A DNA stretch of 64,000 nucleotides from Rhodospirillum centenum SW (GTDB lineage Bacteria > Pseudomonadota > Alphaproteobacteria > Azospirillales > Azospirillaceae): positions 2,953,001-3,017,000 of the forward strand of contig NC_011420.2 of the NCBI RefSeq assembly GCF_000016185.1, read 5' to 3'. The notes beneath the pieces were generated by a model. That model saw nothing but the letters and a program-made list of their open reading frames with translations. It was not told the origin of the DNA and did not search any database. The position numbers were made by a program, and so were the translations under genes. Shown piece by piece: positions 37,196 through 46,724 of the stretch; positions within the stretch are counted from its first letter, which is position 1; each line of letters starts with the position of its first letter.

Positions 37196-39981
37196 CTGAC
37201 ACGAACGACCAGAACCGCGACAAGAAAACTCTGAGCCTGTCCGGGAAAGGCGGCACGCTGGGGCTGAAGAAGCCGGCCGCCGCTGCCGGTGCCGGTGCCG
37301 GCGCCGGCGCTGCCGCCAGCGCGGCAGACACCGTGCGCCAGAGCTTCTCCCACGGTCGGCAGAAGACCGTCGCGGTCGAGGTCAAGCAGCGCAAGCGCAC
37401 CTTCGAGAAGGCGGCCGTCCCCGGCATCGCCGACGGCGGCGCTGCCGCCCGTCGCGCGGCCGAGGGTGTCACCGGCCGCCAGCAGGGGGGCCGGTCCGGC
37501 GCGCCGCGCGGTCTCAGCGAGGCCGAGCGCGAGCAGCGCCTGCGCGTCCTGCGCGAAGCCAAGGCGGAGGAGCAGCGCCGCGCCCTGACCGAGGCGGAGG
37601 AGCGCGCGCTCGCCGAGCAGGTGGCGGCCGAGGCCGCTGCCGCCGCCGCCGCCGCTGCGGTGGCCGAGGCTGCCGCCGTCGTGGCCGCGGAAGCCGCCGC
37701 CGCCGCGGAGCCGCTGGACGACGAGACGCTGCGCCGCCGCGAGATGGAGGAGCTGCGCCGCATCCAGGACCAGGAGAAGGCCCTGGCCGCGGAAGCCGAG
37801 CGCAAGCGCCTGGAGGAAGAGACCCGGCGCAAGGAGGAGGAGGCGCGCAAGGCGGAAGAGACCCGCAAGCGCACCGACAGCTCCGCCCGCCCCGGCACCA
37901 CCACCACCACCGCCCGTCCGGGGGCCGAGGCTCCCGCCGTCCGCACCGCGACCGGCCTGCCCGGCCGCAAGGACGAGGACGAGGAGGAGGGACCCCGCCG
38001 CCGCGGCAGCAGCAGCCCCGGCCCCGGCAAGGGCGCGCCCAAGGTCCCCGCGCCGGCCGTCAAGGCCAAGGGCGGGGAGAAGCGCCGCACCGGCAAGCTC
38101 ACCGTCAGCCAGGCGCTCGTCGAGGATGAGGGGGGCCGCGGCCGCAGTCTGGCCGCCGCCCGCCGTGCCCGCGAGCGCGAACGCCAGCGCCAGTTCGGCC
38201 GACAGGAAACCCAGAAAGTGACCCGCGACGTCACCATCCCCGAGGTCATCACCGTCCAGGAGCTGGCCAACCGCATGGCCGAGCGCGGGGCGGACGTGAT
38301 CAAGACGCTCATGAAGATGGGCGTCATGGCGACCATCACCCAGACCATCGACGCCGACACGGCCGAGCTGGTCGTCACCGAGCTGGGTCACCGGCCGCAC
38401 CGCGTCTCGGAGGCGGACGTCGAGCTGGGCGTGATCGGCGACCAGGACCGGACCGAGGACCTGCGGCCGCGGCCGCCCGTGGTCACCGTCATGGGCCATG
38501 TCGACCACGGCAAGACCTCGCTGCTGGACGCGCTGCGCCATACCGACGTGGCCGGCCGCGAGGCCGGTGGCATCACGCAGCACATCGGCGCCTATCAGGT
38601 GCAGCTCCCGTCGGGCTCGAAGATCACCTTCATCGACACGCCGGGCCACGCCGCCTTCACGGAGATGCGCGCCCGCGGCGCCACCGTGACCGACGTGGTG
38701 GTGCTGGTGGTGGCGGCCGACGACGGTGTCATGCCGCAGACGGTCGAGGCCATCCGGCACGCCAAGGCGGCCAAGGTTCCGATCATCGTCGCCATCAACA
38801 AGTGCGACCTGCCGCAGGCCAAGGCCGAGCGTGTCCGCAACGAGCTGTTGCAGCACGATCTCGTGGTCGAGGACATGGGCGGCGAGGTGCTGGACGTCGA
38901 GGTTTCGGCCAAGACCGGCAAGGGCCTGGACCGGCTGGAGGAGGCGATCCTGCTCCAGGCCGAGATCCTGGAGCTGAAGGCGAACCCCGAGCGGCCGGCC
39001 GAGGGCACCATCGTCGAGGCCAAGCTGGACAAGGGCCGCGGCCCCGTCGGCACCGTGCTGATCCGGCGCGGCACCCTGCGGGTCGGCGACATCGTCGTCG
39101 CCGGCAGCGAGTGGGGCCGTGTCCGCGCCCTGGTCAACGACCGCGGCCAGGCCGTGGACGAGGCCGGTCCCGCCACCCCGGTGGAGGTGCTGGGCCTGAC
39201 CGGCGTGCCGCTGGCGGGCGACGACCTCGCCGTGGTCGGCACCGAGGCCCGGGCCCGCGAGATCACCGAGTACCGCCAGCGCAAGAAGCGGGAGGCCCAG
39301 GCCGCCCAGCAGGCGCGCGGCTCGCTGGAGCAGATGTTCAGCAAGATCCAGGCGGGCGAGGCCAAGGAACTGCCGGTCGTCATCAAGGGCGACGTGCAGG
39401 GCTCGGTGGAGGCCATCGCGGGTGCCTTGGAGAAGGCCGCCGGCGACAACTCCGAGGTCAAGGTCCGCGTGCTGTTCAGCGGCGTCGGCGCCATCACGGA
39501 AAGCGACGTGACGCTGGCCAACGCCTCCGACGGCCTGATCATCGGCTTCAACGTCCGCGCCAACCCGCAGGCCCGCGAGATGGCCAAGCGCGACGGCGTG
39601 GAGATCCGCTACTACTCGATCATCTACAACATCATCGACGACGTGAAGCAGATGCTCACGGGGATGCTGGCGCCGACGCTGCGGGAGAAGTTCCTCGGCA
39701 ACGCCCAGATCCAGGAGGTGTTCAACATCACGAAGGTCGGCAAGGTCGCCGGCTGCCGCGTGGTGGAGGGCACCGTCAAGCGCGGCGCCAAGGTCCGCCT
39801 GCTGCGCGACAACGTCGTGATCCACGAAGGCACCCTGAAGACGCTGAAGCGCTTCAAGGACGAGGTGAAGGAGGTCCGCGAGGGCTTCGAGTGCGGCATG
39901 GCGTTCGAGAACTACGACGACATCCGCGCCGGGGACCTGATCGAGGCCTTCGAGATGGAGGAAGTCGCCCGCGCGCTCTGA
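37192..39981 (+). CDS. infB: Translation initiation factor IF-2
   Basis: 929 residues. This GTPase brings initiator tRNA to the ribosome. A long charged N-terminal region with Ala/Glu coiled-coil repeats (residues about 100-300) precedes the IF2_N-type segment; the G domain begins near residue 435 with [17 protein letters not shown], then DTPGHAAF and NKCDLP. Domains II-IV follow, ending [21 protein letters not shown]. The start overlaps the ylxR stop (ATGA). After infB the operon continuity is broken by two unrelated genes before rbfA. Confidence 0.97.
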   Translation: MTDTNDQNRDKKTLSLSGKGGTLGLKKPAAAAGAGAGAGAAASAADTVRQSFSHGRQKTVAVEVKQRKRTFEKAAVPGIADGGAAARRAAEGVTGRQQGGRSGAPRGLSEAEREQRLRVLREAKAEEQRRALTEAEERALAEQVAAEAAAAAAAAAVAEAAAVVAAEAAAAAEPLDDETLRRREMEELRRIQDQEKALAAEAERKRLEEETRRKEEEARKAEETRKRTDSSARPGTTTTTARPGAEAPAVRTATGLPGRKDEDEEEGPRRRGSSSPGPGKGAPKVPAPAVKAKGGEKRRTGKLTVSQALVEDEGGRGRSLAAARRARERERQRQFGRQETQKVTRDVTIPEVITVQELANRMAERGADVIKTLMKMGVMATITQTIDADTAELVVTELGHRPHRVSEADVELGVIGDQDRTEDLRPRPPVVTVMGHVDHGKTSLLDALRHTDVAGREAGGITQHIGAYQVQLPSGSKITFIDTPGHAAFTEMRARGATVTDVVVLVVAADDGVMPQTVEAIRHAKAAKVPIIVAINKCDLPQAKAERVRNELLQHDLVVEDMGGEVLDVEVSAKTGKGLDRLEEAILLQAEILELKANPERPAEGTIVEAKLDKGRGPVGTVLIRRGTLRVGDIVVAGSEWGRVRALVNDRGQAVDEAGPATPVEVLGLTGVPLAGDDLAVVGTEARAREITEYRQRKKREAQAAQQARGSLEQMFSKIQAGEAKELPVVIKGDVQGSVEAIAGALEKAAGDNSEVKVRVLFSGVGAITESDVTLANASDGLIIGFNVRANPQAREMAKRDGVEIRYYSIIYNIIDDVKQMLTGMLAPTLREKFLGNAQIQEVFNITKVGKVAGCRVVEGTVKRGAKVRLLRDNVVIHEGTLKTLKRFKDEVKEVREGFECGMAFENYDDIRAGDLIEAFEMEEVARAL

Positions 39982-40063
39982 GGCGGCTTCCCCCCCCCAG
40001 TCGGCCCCTCGTCGGCCCCTTCGGTTCCCGCCCCGCTGCCTTTCCCGGCGGGGCCGGGGGCGG

Positions 40064-40111
40064 CACCCGGGCCGGCAGACACCCGGACCGGCGGACACCC
40101 GGATTGGCGGA
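40064..40111. repeat. Three 16-bp tandem repeats downstream of infB
   Basis: CACCCGGGCCGGCAGA, CACCCGGACCGGCGGA and CACCCGGATTGGCGGA follow head to tail, with a partial fourth at 40112. They lie upstream of the AraC-like gene; no clear role. Confidence 0.65.
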
Positions 40112-40184
40112 GACCCCGGCCGGCGCTATGCTCGACAGCAGGCGCCGGCCGTTTCTTTGCGGGAGCCTCCCCCGTGCCGAGATC

Positions 40185-40841
40185 ATGTCCGCCATGCTGA
40201 CCGGATGTCCCGTCATCGCCGTCTGGGACGCGGCGCCCGCCGTGCCGGCCGTGGCGCGGGTGTCGCCGGACGGCTGCCGCGACCTGATCCTGCGCCACGA
40301 TCCCGGCAACCGGCCCTTCTGGTTCGTCTCGGCGCTGGAGGACCGCACCTGCGCGGTGGCGCTGGCGCCGGGCAGCCGCCTCCACGGGTTCCGGATGCGG
40401 CCCGGCCTGGGCCTGGATGCGGGCCGCCTGCTGCGCGCGCTGGACGGGCGGGAGCCGGAGCCCGACCGGGTGCTGGCCCTGGTGGCCAACCATGCGGCCC
40501 CGTGCGCGCGGGTGGAGGAGGCGCTGGCCGCGCTGGCGGCGGGGCCGGGCAGCATCGCCGCGGCGGCGGCCGGGCTGGGCGTCACGCCGCGCACCCTGCA
40601 ACGGCTGCTGCTGCCCGCCACCGGCCGGACGCCCGGCTGGTGGCTGATGCTGGCGCGGCTGCGGCGGGCCGCGCGGGACCTGGCTGCCGGCACCCCGCCG
40701 GCCGACGCCGCGGCCGAACACGGCTATGCCGATCAGGCGCACCTGACGCGGGCTGTCCGCCGCTGGCTGGGCACGACCCCGCGCGGCCTGCGTGGCGATG
40801 CCGATCTGGCCGGCCAGCTCGCCCAGCCGGGCTACGGCTGA
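40185..40841 (+). CDS. AraC-family helix-turn-helix regulator
   Basis: 218 residues. The N-terminal domain (VARVSPDGCRDLILRHDPGNRPFWFVSALEDRTCAVALAPGSRLHGFRMRPG) is the beta-rich sensor region seen in DUF6597-type AraC regulators, and the C-terminal 100 residues carry two helix-turn-helix motifs (SIAAAAAGLGVTPRTLQRLLLPATGRTPGWWLMLARLRRAARDL and PPADAAAEHGYADQAHLTRAVRRWLGTTPRGLR). An upstream in-frame ATG at about 40128 would add 19 residues. It splits infB from rbfA, together with the convergent VOC gene. Confidence 0.88.
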   Translation: MSAMLTGCPVIAVWDAAPAVPAVARVSPDGCRDLILRHDPGNRPFWFVSALEDRTCAVALAPGSRLHGFRMRPGLGLDAGRLLRALDGREPEPDRVLALVANHAAPCARVEEALAALAAGPGSIAAAAAGLGVTPRTLQRLLLPATGRTPGWWLMLARLRRAARDLAAGTPPADAAAEHGYADQAHLTRAVRRWLGTTPRGLRGDADLAGQLAQPGYG

Positions 40842-40863
40842 ACCGGCCCGGCCCTGCCGCGGA

Positions 40864-41247
40864 TCACCCCGCCACGGCGGTGCAGAGTTCGACCAGGAAG
40901 CCGTCGCGGTCGCTGACATAGGCCGTCGTCTGGCCCCAGGGCATCCGCTCGGGCGGCTGCACCGCCGTGGCCCCGGCGGCCAGGGCGCGGGCATAGGCGC
41001 CGGCCACGTCGTCCGTCTCGAAGGCGATCTCGAAGGCCGGGGCGTCGGGCCGCGGGCGCGCGGGGTTCTTGCCCAGCGAGGCCATCAGCGCGCGCGAGGA
41101 GAAGGACAGCGTCGTGGCGCCGGTGTCCAGCTCGCCATAATCGCCGCTCTCGTGCAGCATCCGGGTTTCGACCCCGAAGGCCTCGCGGTAGAACGCCAGC
41201 GTCGCCGCCACGTCATCGACATACAGGATGGTGTAACGCAGCTTCAT
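40864..41247 (-). CDS. VOC-family (glyoxalase/bleomycin resistance-like) protein
   Basis: 127 residues with GAGGAGG before its ATG. One VOC module pair is visible: LRYTILYVDDVAATLAFYREAFGVETRMLHESGDYGELDTG and AFEIAFETDDVAGAYARALAAGATAVQPPERMPWGQTTAYVSDRDGFLVELCT. The metal ligand Glu in LVELC is kept, while the first His is replaced. Function (lyase, isomerase or binding protein) cannot be inferred. It converges with the AraC-like gene, with which it may be functionally paired, and lies between infB and rbfA. Confidence 0.9.
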   Translation of the reverse strand: MKLRYTILYVDDVAATLAFYREAFGVETRMLHESGDYGELDTGATTLSFSSRALMASLGKNPARPRPDAPAFEIAFETDDVAGAYARALAAGATAVQPPERMPWGQTTAYVSDRDGFLVELCTAVAG

Positions 41248-41468
41248 CGCCGCCTCCTCTGGTGTGTCCGGGCGCCGAGGATAGGCGGTGCTCCCCGCGC
41301 GGTCTTGAAGATATGCGACAACAGGCACGGCGGCCGGCGTGCCGGGCATCGCCGATGCGTGGTGACGGCGCTTTCCCTTTGGCGTTGAATGGGGGTACGA
41401 AAGCGCCCCACTGGCGGCCCGCGGTCCCATCCCGCGGCCGGTCTAGGCGACCAGAAGGAACCATACCC

Positions 41469-42005
41469 ATGTCCCGAGGCAGAGGCTCCACCAAGCCGGG
41501 CAACACCGGCCCCAGCCAGCGCCAGCTCCGCGTCGGCGAGGAAATCCGCCATGCCCTGGCCGACATCCTGCGCCGCGGCGACTTCCGCGATCCCGGATTG
41601 CAGGACGTCAACGTCACCGTGACCGAGGTCCGGGTCAGCCCGGACCTGAAGAACGCGACGGCCTTCGTCATGCCGCTGGGCGGCGGCCATCCCGAGGTGA
41701 TCGCCGCGTTGAACCACGCCGCCCCCTTCTTCCGGGCGCAGATCGCCCATGCCGTGCGGTTGCAGCACGCGCCGCGCATCGGCTTCCAGGAGGATACCTC
41801 CTTCGCCTATGCGGACCGCATCGACCGGCTGCTGCACGATCCGGCCGTGGCCCGCGACATCACCCGCGACCTGGACGCCGAAGGCGTGCCGCTGGACCGC
41901 GGCGGTGCCGAGGACGGGGAGGACGGGGAGGACGACGACGATCTGGACGCCCCTGACGCCCCCGATCTGGATGGCGGCGAGCGGGAGGGCCGTCGTGGCG
42001 CGTAA
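41469..42005 (+). CDS. rbfA: 30S ribosome-binding factor A
   Basis: 178 residues; AGAAGGAA precedes ATG 41469. RbfA acts late in 30S maturation. The KH-like core is clear: QRQLRVGEEIRHALADILRRGDFRDPGLQDVNVTVTEVRVSPDLKNATAFVMPLGG. The C-terminal 45 residues are an acidic low-complexity tail (EDGEDGEDDDDLDAPDAPDLDG), longer than in enterobacteria. It overlaps truB by 11 bp. Confidence 0.96.
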   Translation: MSRGRGSTKPGNTGPSQRQLRVGEEIRHALADILRRGDFRDPGLQDVNVTVTEVRVSPDLKNATAFVMPLGGGHPEVIAALNHAAPFFRAQIAHAVRLQHAPRIGFQEDTSFAYADRIDRLLHDPAVARDITRDLDAEGVPLDRGGAEDGEDGEDDDDLDAPDAPDLDGGEREGRRGA

Positions 42006-42942
42006 GCGGAAGGGTCAGCCCGTCCATGGCTGGCTGGTGCTGGACAAGCCCGGCGGCATGACCAGCACCCAGGCCATGTCCAAGGTGCGCTGGCTGTTGC
42101 AGGCGGAAAAGGCGGGCCATGGCGGCACGCTGGACCCGATCGCCACCGGCGTCCTGCCCATCGCCCTGGGCGAAGCGACGAAGACCGTGCAGTACGCCAT
42201 GGACGGGGAGAAGACCTACCGCTTCGTCCTGCGCTTCGGGGCCGCCACCGATACCGACGACCGTGCCGGCAGCGTCATCGCCACGTCCGACCTGCGCCCC
42301 ACGGACGAGGAGATCGAGGCGGCGCTGCCCCGCTTCACCGGCCTGATCACCCAGGTGCCGCCGCAGTATTCCGCCATCAAGGTGGACGGCGAGCGCGCCT
42401 ACGACCTGGCCCGCGAGGGCGAGACGGTGGAGCTGCGCCCGCGCGAGGTGCGGGTGGACGGCTTCCACCTGACCGAACGGCCCGACGCCGACACCGCCGT
42501 GTTCGAGGTGGAGTGCGGCAAGGGCACCTACATGCGCAGCCTTGCCCGCGACCTTGCCCGCGCGCTCGGCACCGTGGGCCATGTGCTGGAACTGCGCCGG
42601 TTGCGCGTCGGCCGCTTCACGCTGGCGGAGGCGGTGACGCTGGAGAGCCTGGAGCGGCTGGTCCAGGACGGTGGTGCCGCGGCGGCGATCCAGCCGGTGG
42701 AGATGGCGCTGGACACGCTGCCGGCCATCGCGCTGACCGATGCCGAGGCGCAGCGCCTGCGCCAGGGCCAGCCGGTGCTGCTGCTGCGCCGGCAGGATAC
42801 CGAGCGGCTGCGCCGGATCGGGGAGAGCCTGGACCCGGAGGAGGGCGGGGCGGCGGCGCTGGCCACCGCCTTCGGCCGGCCGGTCGCCCTGGTCCGGGTG
42901 GAAGGCGCCACCATCCACCCGGTGCGCGTGCTGAACCTGTGA
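41995..42942 (+). CDS. truB: tRNA pseudouridine(55) synthase TruB
   Basis: 315 residues from GTG 41995, supported by GGGAGG at 41983-41988; an ATG at 41971 is the alternative. It makes pseudouridine 55 in the T loop of tRNAs. Motifs: GWLVLDKPGGMTSTQAM, the catalytic GHGGTLDPIATGVLPIALGEATK with Asp, then VPPQYSAIKVDGERAYDLAR and CGKGTYMRSLARDL. A C-terminal PUA-like part is present. It overlaps rbfA by 11 bp and ends before a GC hairpin. Confidence 0.97.
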   Translation: MARKRKGQPVHGWLVLDKPGGMTSTQAMSKVRWLLQAEKAGHGGTLDPIATGVLPIALGEATKTVQYAMDGEKTYRFVLRFGAATDTDDRAGSVIATSDLRPTDEEIEAALPRFTGLITQVPPQYSAIKVDGERAYDLAREGETVELRPREVRVDGFHLTERPDADTAVFEVECGKGTYMRSLARDLARALGTVGHVLELRRLRVGRFTLAEAVTLESLERLVQDGGAAAAIQPVEMALDTLPAIALTDAEAQRLRQGQPVLLLRRQDTERLRRIGESLDPEEGGAAALATAFGRPVALVRVEGATIHPVRVLNL

Positions 42943-42951
42943 CGTGACGGT

Positions 42952-42980
42952 GGGGGCGGGGCCTGTCCTGCCCCGCCTCC
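42952..42980 (+). terminator. GC-rich hairpin after truB
   Basis: GGGGGCGGGGC pairs with GCCCCGCCTCC (one G-T) around a 7-nt loop, 9 bp after the truB stop. It lacks a T-tract, so it may be a terminator or an mRNA-stabilising stem. Confidence 0.5.
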
Positions 42981-43189
42981 GGCCCTTCCGCTCAGCCGTC
43001 CTTTCCGCGAATCCGCTTGACTCGTCCCGGCGGGCAGGGCACTTGTCCGCCGGTCATCGCCGTACCGCCGCGACCGTGCTGGACGACATCCCGGCACGGC
43101 CGCGCGTTGCGGCTTTATCGCATTCCGTCCCCCGTGGGGGCCCGTGGCCGAAGCCCGGGGCGGATCAATCCTTCTGACTGGAGACGACG

Positions 43190-43459
43190 ATGTCGATCAC
43201 TCCCGAGCGCAAGCAGGCGCTCATCGAGGAATACAAGACCAAGGACGGCGACACCGGGTCGCCCGAGGTGCAGGTTGCGATCCTGACGGAGCGCATCGTG
43301 AACCTGACCGAGCACCTGAAGACCCACGCGAAGGATTTCCATTCGCGCCGTGGCCTGCTGGTCATGGTCGGCCAGCGCCGTGGTCTGCTGGACTATCTCA
43401 AGCGCAAGAACCAGGGCCGGTACGACACCCTGATCCAGCGCCTGGGCCTGCGTCGCTGA
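43190..43459 (+). CDS. rpsO: 30S ribosomal protein S15
   Basis: 89 residues, the standard length. [36 protein letters not shown] and [22 protein letters not shown] are diagnostic. It binds 16S rRNA helix 22 early in 30S assembly and often represses its own translation through a leader structure; the 240-bp gap after truB could hold such a leader and a TTGACT hexamer (43017-43022) may be a -35. A long hairpin after it separates it from the two islet genes that now lie before pnp. Confidence 0.97.
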   Translation: MSITPERKQALIEEYKTKDGDTGSPEVQVAILTERIVNLTEHLKTHAKDFHSRRGLLVMVGQRRGLLDYLKRKNQGRYDTLIQRLGLRR

Positions 43460-43475
43460 CGCATAGGAGTCGCGA

Positions 43476-43522
43476 AAATCCGTGCGGAGCGAATCGGACT
43501 GTGATTCACTTCGCACGGATTT
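43476..43522 (+). terminator. Long hairpin terminator/processing stem after rpsO
   Basis: AAATCCGTGCG (43476-43486) pairs perfectly with CGCACGGATTT (43512-43522), and an inner stem GAATC/GATTC extends it. It ends in TTT 16 bp beyond the rpsO stop and is symmetrical enough to work on both strands. Confidence 0.65.
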
Positions 43523-43540
43523 CCGAATCGGGAGCAACGA

Positions 43541-43744
43541 ATGTCCGCCAGTGACGATGCGGGTTGGGAGCAGCAGATATTCGACCAGGTTGCCGTGGGG
43601 CTGATCCGAAATTCCTCTGCCCCGTTCGATGAGGCCGTTTTCGCGCGGCAGATGGAACAGAATCTGGCTGACGACACAGAGTCCGGTCTCGGATTTTTCG
43701 ACCAGCTTCAGAAGATGGCTTCCGGATCCAGGAAAGCCGATTGA
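43541..43744 (+). CDS. Small hypothetical protein in the rpsO-pnp islet
   Basis: 67 residues; GGGAGC lies before ATG 43541. The sequence is acidic and Gln-rich (EQQIFDQVAVGLIRNSSAPFDEAVFARQMEQNLADDTESGLGFFDQLQKMA) and looks helical. No family recognised. Base composition is clearly less GC-rich than the flanking genes, with codons such as ttt and tct. Its end overlaps, in another frame, the upstream part of the open frame that contains the next gene, so the pair could be coupled or a frameshifted single gene. Confidence 0.6.
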   Translation: MSASDDAGWEQQIFDQVAVGLIRNSSAPFDEAVFARQMEQNLADDTESGLGFFDQLQKMASGSRKAD

Positions 43745-43799
43745 CCAAAGCCCGGGATTTTCCTGGGCTGTTGTCGTTATTGGGATCAGGAAAAAGTGC

Positions 43800-44366
43800 G
43801 TGGATATCCTTACGGACTCTGTGAGGCGGGCTGAGCGCAAGGGAAACCTGGAAAAGGCAGCCTTGGGCGTCTGTTCGGTCCTGAATCAACGCATGCTGAA
43901 GTCCGACCCGACCCTGACGCCGATCCGCCTGGATGCTGGCCGTCAGGACAGGATGTTCGAACTCTATGTTCAGCGGGTCGCTGCGCTGAAGGGAGTCGCC
44001 CATATGGCAGATTCCCTGATCAACCCGCTCAAGATCGCAAGCCTGACCGCTCTTTGCATTCTGGAAGCGGCTCCGCTGGTATCACCGCGGCAGGATTCGG
44101 TCATCGCTGCCTATCGGAATTCCTATTACGCGTTCCAGGTGGCGCTGAATTTTCTGGAAATCCGGCGGATCAGGCTCGACCAGTCCATCCAGACTCATGC
44201 CCTGAATTTTCTTTCGCACGTGCAGCATGTTGCCGAGCGGAGCGGGACTGGAACAGGCGTGCGCTACGACGATTTTGCCTACAGATTTACAATCATCCAT
44301 TCGTTCCTGGCGACCCTTTGCAAGGGCTACAATGGGCAGTTGACTGTTTCGATTTCCTCTGACTGA
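43800..44366 (+). CDS. Hypothetical protein in the rpsO-pnp islet
   Basis: 188 residues from GTG 43800 (CAGGAA 8 bases upstream). The frame is open further upstream but without a good start. It begins [32 protein letters not shown] and has a hydrophobic segment [22 protein letters not shown], then [25 protein letters not shown], predicted mostly helical. No family recognised. Like its small neighbour it has lower GC and different codon use from rpsO and pnp, indicating recent acquisition. It ends 119 bp before pnp. Confidence 0.65.
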   Translation: MDILTDSVRRAERKGNLEKAALGVCSVLNQRMLKSDPTLTPIRLDAGRQDRMFELYVQRVAALKGVAHMADSLINPLKIASLTALCILEAAPLVSPRQDSVIAAYRNSYYAFQVALNFLEIRRIRLDQSIQTHALNFLSHVQHVAERSGTGTGVRYDDFAYRFTIIHSFLATLCKGYNGQLTVSISSD

Positions 44367-44485
44367 AGCTATCAAGACACTCGTTTGTCCATTTGAAGCT
44401 GGACACATTTGGCGGGACCACCGATCGGGTCTCGACCCGCCGTCCAATCCGGGGCGGCAGGGTTTCGGATGGAAGGAAGACGACG

Positions 44486-46609
44486 ATGTTCAAGGTTTTC
44501 CGCAAGGAAATGATGTGGGGCGGGCGGAAGCTCGTTCTGGAGACGGGCAAGGTCGCCCGTCAGGCCGACGGGGCCGTGTGGGCCAGCTACGGCGACACGG
44601 TGGTTCTGGCCACCGCGGTGGCCGCCAAGGCCCCGAAGCCGGGCGTGGACTTCTTCCCGCTGACGGTCAACTACCAGGAGAAGGCCTTCGCCGCGGGCAA
44701 GATCCCCGGCGGCTTCTTCAAGCGCGAAGGGCGCCCGACGGAGAAGGAGGTCCTGACCTCCCGCCTGATCGACCGGCCGATCCGTCCGCTGTTCGCGGAC
44801 GGCTACCGCAACGAGACCCAGGTCATCGTCACCGTCCTGTCCCACGACCTTGAGAACGATCCCGACATCGTCGCCATGGTCGCCACCTCCGCCGCGCTGA
44901 CCATCTCGGGCATCCCGTTCCTGGGACCGATCGGCGCCGCCCGCGTCGGCTACAAGGACGGCCAGTTCGTCCTGAACCCGACGCTGGAGCAGGTCGAGGC
45001 CAGCGATCTCGACCTCGTCGTCGCCGGCACCACCGAAGGCGTGCTGATGGTGGAGTCCGAGGCGAAGGAACTGCCCGAGGACGTGATGCTGGGGGCCGTG
45101 ATGTTCGGCCACCGCGAGTTCCAGCCGGTCATCGACCTGATCATCGACCTCGCCGAGATGGCGGCCAAGGACCCGATGGCGATCCCGGCGCCGGCCTACG
45201 ACAAGGACGCGGTGAAGACCCGCATGGCCGCCCTGATCGGCCAGGACGTCCGTCAGGCCTACACGCTGACCGTGAAGCAGGAGCGCTACGCCGCCATCGG
45301 CGCCGCCAAGCTGAAGGCGCTGGAGACGATGGTCGCCGAGGGCACCGCGCCCGAGGCCGTGGCCAGCGTCTTCAAGGAGCTGGAGAGCGACATCCTGCGC
45401 GGCAGCGTGATCGAGACCGGCAAGCGCATCGACGGCCGCACCACGGTGGACATCCGTCCCATCGTCTCGCAGGTCGGCGTGCTGCCCCGCGCCCACGGCT
45501 CGGCCCTGTTCACCCGCGGCGAGACGCAGGCCCTGGTGGTCGCCACGCTGGGCACGAACCAGGACGAGCAGATCGTCGACGCGCTGGAAGGCGAGTACCG
45601 TGAGAGCTTCATGCTCCACTACAACTTCCCGCCCTACAGCGTGGGCGAGGCCGGCCGCATGGGCAGCCCGGGCCGGCGCGAGATCGGCCACGGCAAGCTG
45701 GCTTGGCGCGCCGTCCGGCCGCTGCTGCCGACCAAAGAGACCTTCCCCTACACGATCCGCGTCGTGTCGGAGATCACCGAGTCGAACGGCTCCTCCTCCA
45801 TGGCCACGGTCTGCGGCAGCTCGCTGTCGATGATGGACGCCGGCGTGCCGCTGCCGCGGCCGGTGGCGGGCATCGCCATGGGCCTGATCAAGGAAGGCGA
45901 GAAGTTCGCCGTGCTGTCCGACATCCTCGGTGACGAGGACCATCTGGGCGACATGGACTTCAAGGTCGCCGGCACCGAGAAGGGCGTCACCGCGCTCCAG
46001 ATGGACATCAAGATCACCTCGATCACCGAGGAGATCATGAAGATCGCCCTGGCCCAGGCCAAGGACGGTCGCGTCCACATCCTGAGCGAGATGAACAAGG
46101 CGCTGAACACGGCGCGCGAGGCGGTCAACCAGAACGCGCCGCGCATCACCGTGATCAACATCCCGAAGGACAAGATCCGCGACGTGATCGGCTCCGGCGG
46201 CAAGGTGATCCGCGAGATCGTCGAGCAGACCGGCGCCAAGATCGACATCGAGGACGACGGCACCGTCAAGGTCGCCGCCGTGGACGGCAAGGCGTCCGAG
46301 GCCGCGATCAAGTGGATCAAGGGCATCGTCGCCGAACCCGAGGTGGGCGAGATCTACGAGGGCAAGGTCGTCAAGATCATGGACTTCGGCGCCTTCGTGA
46401 ACTTCCTCGGCAGCCGGGACGGCCTCGTCCACATCTCCGAGCTGAAGAACGAGCGCGTCGCCAAGGTCACCGACGTCGTGAAGCAGGGCGACGCCGTGAA
46501 GGTGAAGGTCCTGGGCTTCGACGACCGCGGCAAGGTGAAGCTGTCCATGAAGGTCGTGGACCAGACGACCGGCGAGGACCTGTCCAAGAAGGAAGAGGCC
46601 GAGGGCTGA
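44486..46609 (+). CDS. pnp: Polyribonucleotide nucleotidyltransferase (PNPase)
   Basis: 707 residues; GGAAGGAAG precedes ATG 44486. It degrades RNA phosphorolytically 3' to 5' as a trimer and joins the degradosome. Two RNase PH domains (first [47 protein letters not shown], second [32 protein letters not shown] with [18 protein letters not shown]) flank the helical linker. KH ([24 protein letters not shown]) and S1 ([28 protein letters not shown]) domains complete it. Its terminator has been duplicated by an IS insertion immediately downstream. Confidence 0.98.
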   Translation: MFKVFRKEMMWGGRKLVLETGKVARQADGAVWASYGDTVVLATAVAAKAPKPGVDFFPLTVNYQEKAFAAGKIPGGFFKREGRPTEKEVLTSRLIDRPIRPLFADGYRNETQVIVTVLSHDLENDPDIVAMVATSAALTISGIPFLGPIGAARVGYKDGQFVLNPTLEQVEASDLDLVVAGTTEGVLMVESEAKELPEDVMLGAVMFGHREFQPVIDLIIDLAEMAAKDPMAIPAPAYDKDAVKTRMAALIGQDVRQAYTLTVKQERYAAIGAAKLKALETMVAEGTAPEAVASVFKELESDILRGSVIETGKRIDGRTTVDIRPIVSQVGVLPRAHGSALFTRGETQALVVATLGTNQDEQIVDALEGEYRESFMLHYNFPPYSVGEAGRMGSPGRREIGHGKLAWRAVRPLLPTKETFPYTIRVVSEITESNGSSSMATVCGSSLSMMDAGVPLPRPVAGIAMGLIKEGEKFAVLSDILGDEDHLGDMDFKVAGTEKGVTALQMDIKITSITEEIMKIALAQAKDGRVHILSEMNKALNTAREAVNQNAPRITVINIPKDKIRDVIGSGGKVIREIVEQTGAKIDIEDDGTVKVAAVDGKASEAAIKWIKGIVAEPEVGEIYEGKVVKIMDFGAFVNFLGSRDGLVHISELKNERVAKVTDVVKQGDAVKVKVLGFDDRGKVKLSMKVVDQTTGEDLSKKEEAEG

Positions 46610-46640
46610 TCCCCTCTCCCCTCTTTCCGACCGACGTGAA

Positions 46641-46671
46641 GAAGCCGCCGGGGGCGATCCCCGGCGGCTTT
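46641..46671. repeat. Left copy of 31-bp direct repeat flanking the IS
   Basis: Identical over 31 bp to 48197-48227 and made of the pnp terminator hairpin. It abuts the left inverted repeat of the IS at 46672. Confidence 0.9.
46642..46671 (+). terminator. Terminator of pnp
   Basis: 12-bp perfect stem AAGCCGCCGGGG/CCCCGGCGGCTT with loop GCGAT, 33 bp after the pnp stop. In this copy only TTT of the T-tract remains before the IS begins; the right copy at 48197 keeps TTTTT. Confidence 0.85.
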
Positions 46672-46724
46672 CAGACTGCTGACAAAGGCCTGGCGTGAGC
46701 CGGGCCTTTGTGATTCGATTGGTC

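Noticed and set aside
36493-40098. Long minus-strand open frame opposite ylxR/infB
   Set aside because: Same reason; the plus-strand IF-2 motifs are unambiguous.
43017-43040. TTGACT as a promoter of rpsO
   Set aside because: No acceptable -10 hexamer at 16-18 bp.
44386-44405. TGTCCA/TGGACA inverted repeat before pnp as an RNase III leader stem
   Set aside because: Only six base pairs and an 8-nt loop; too weak to call.
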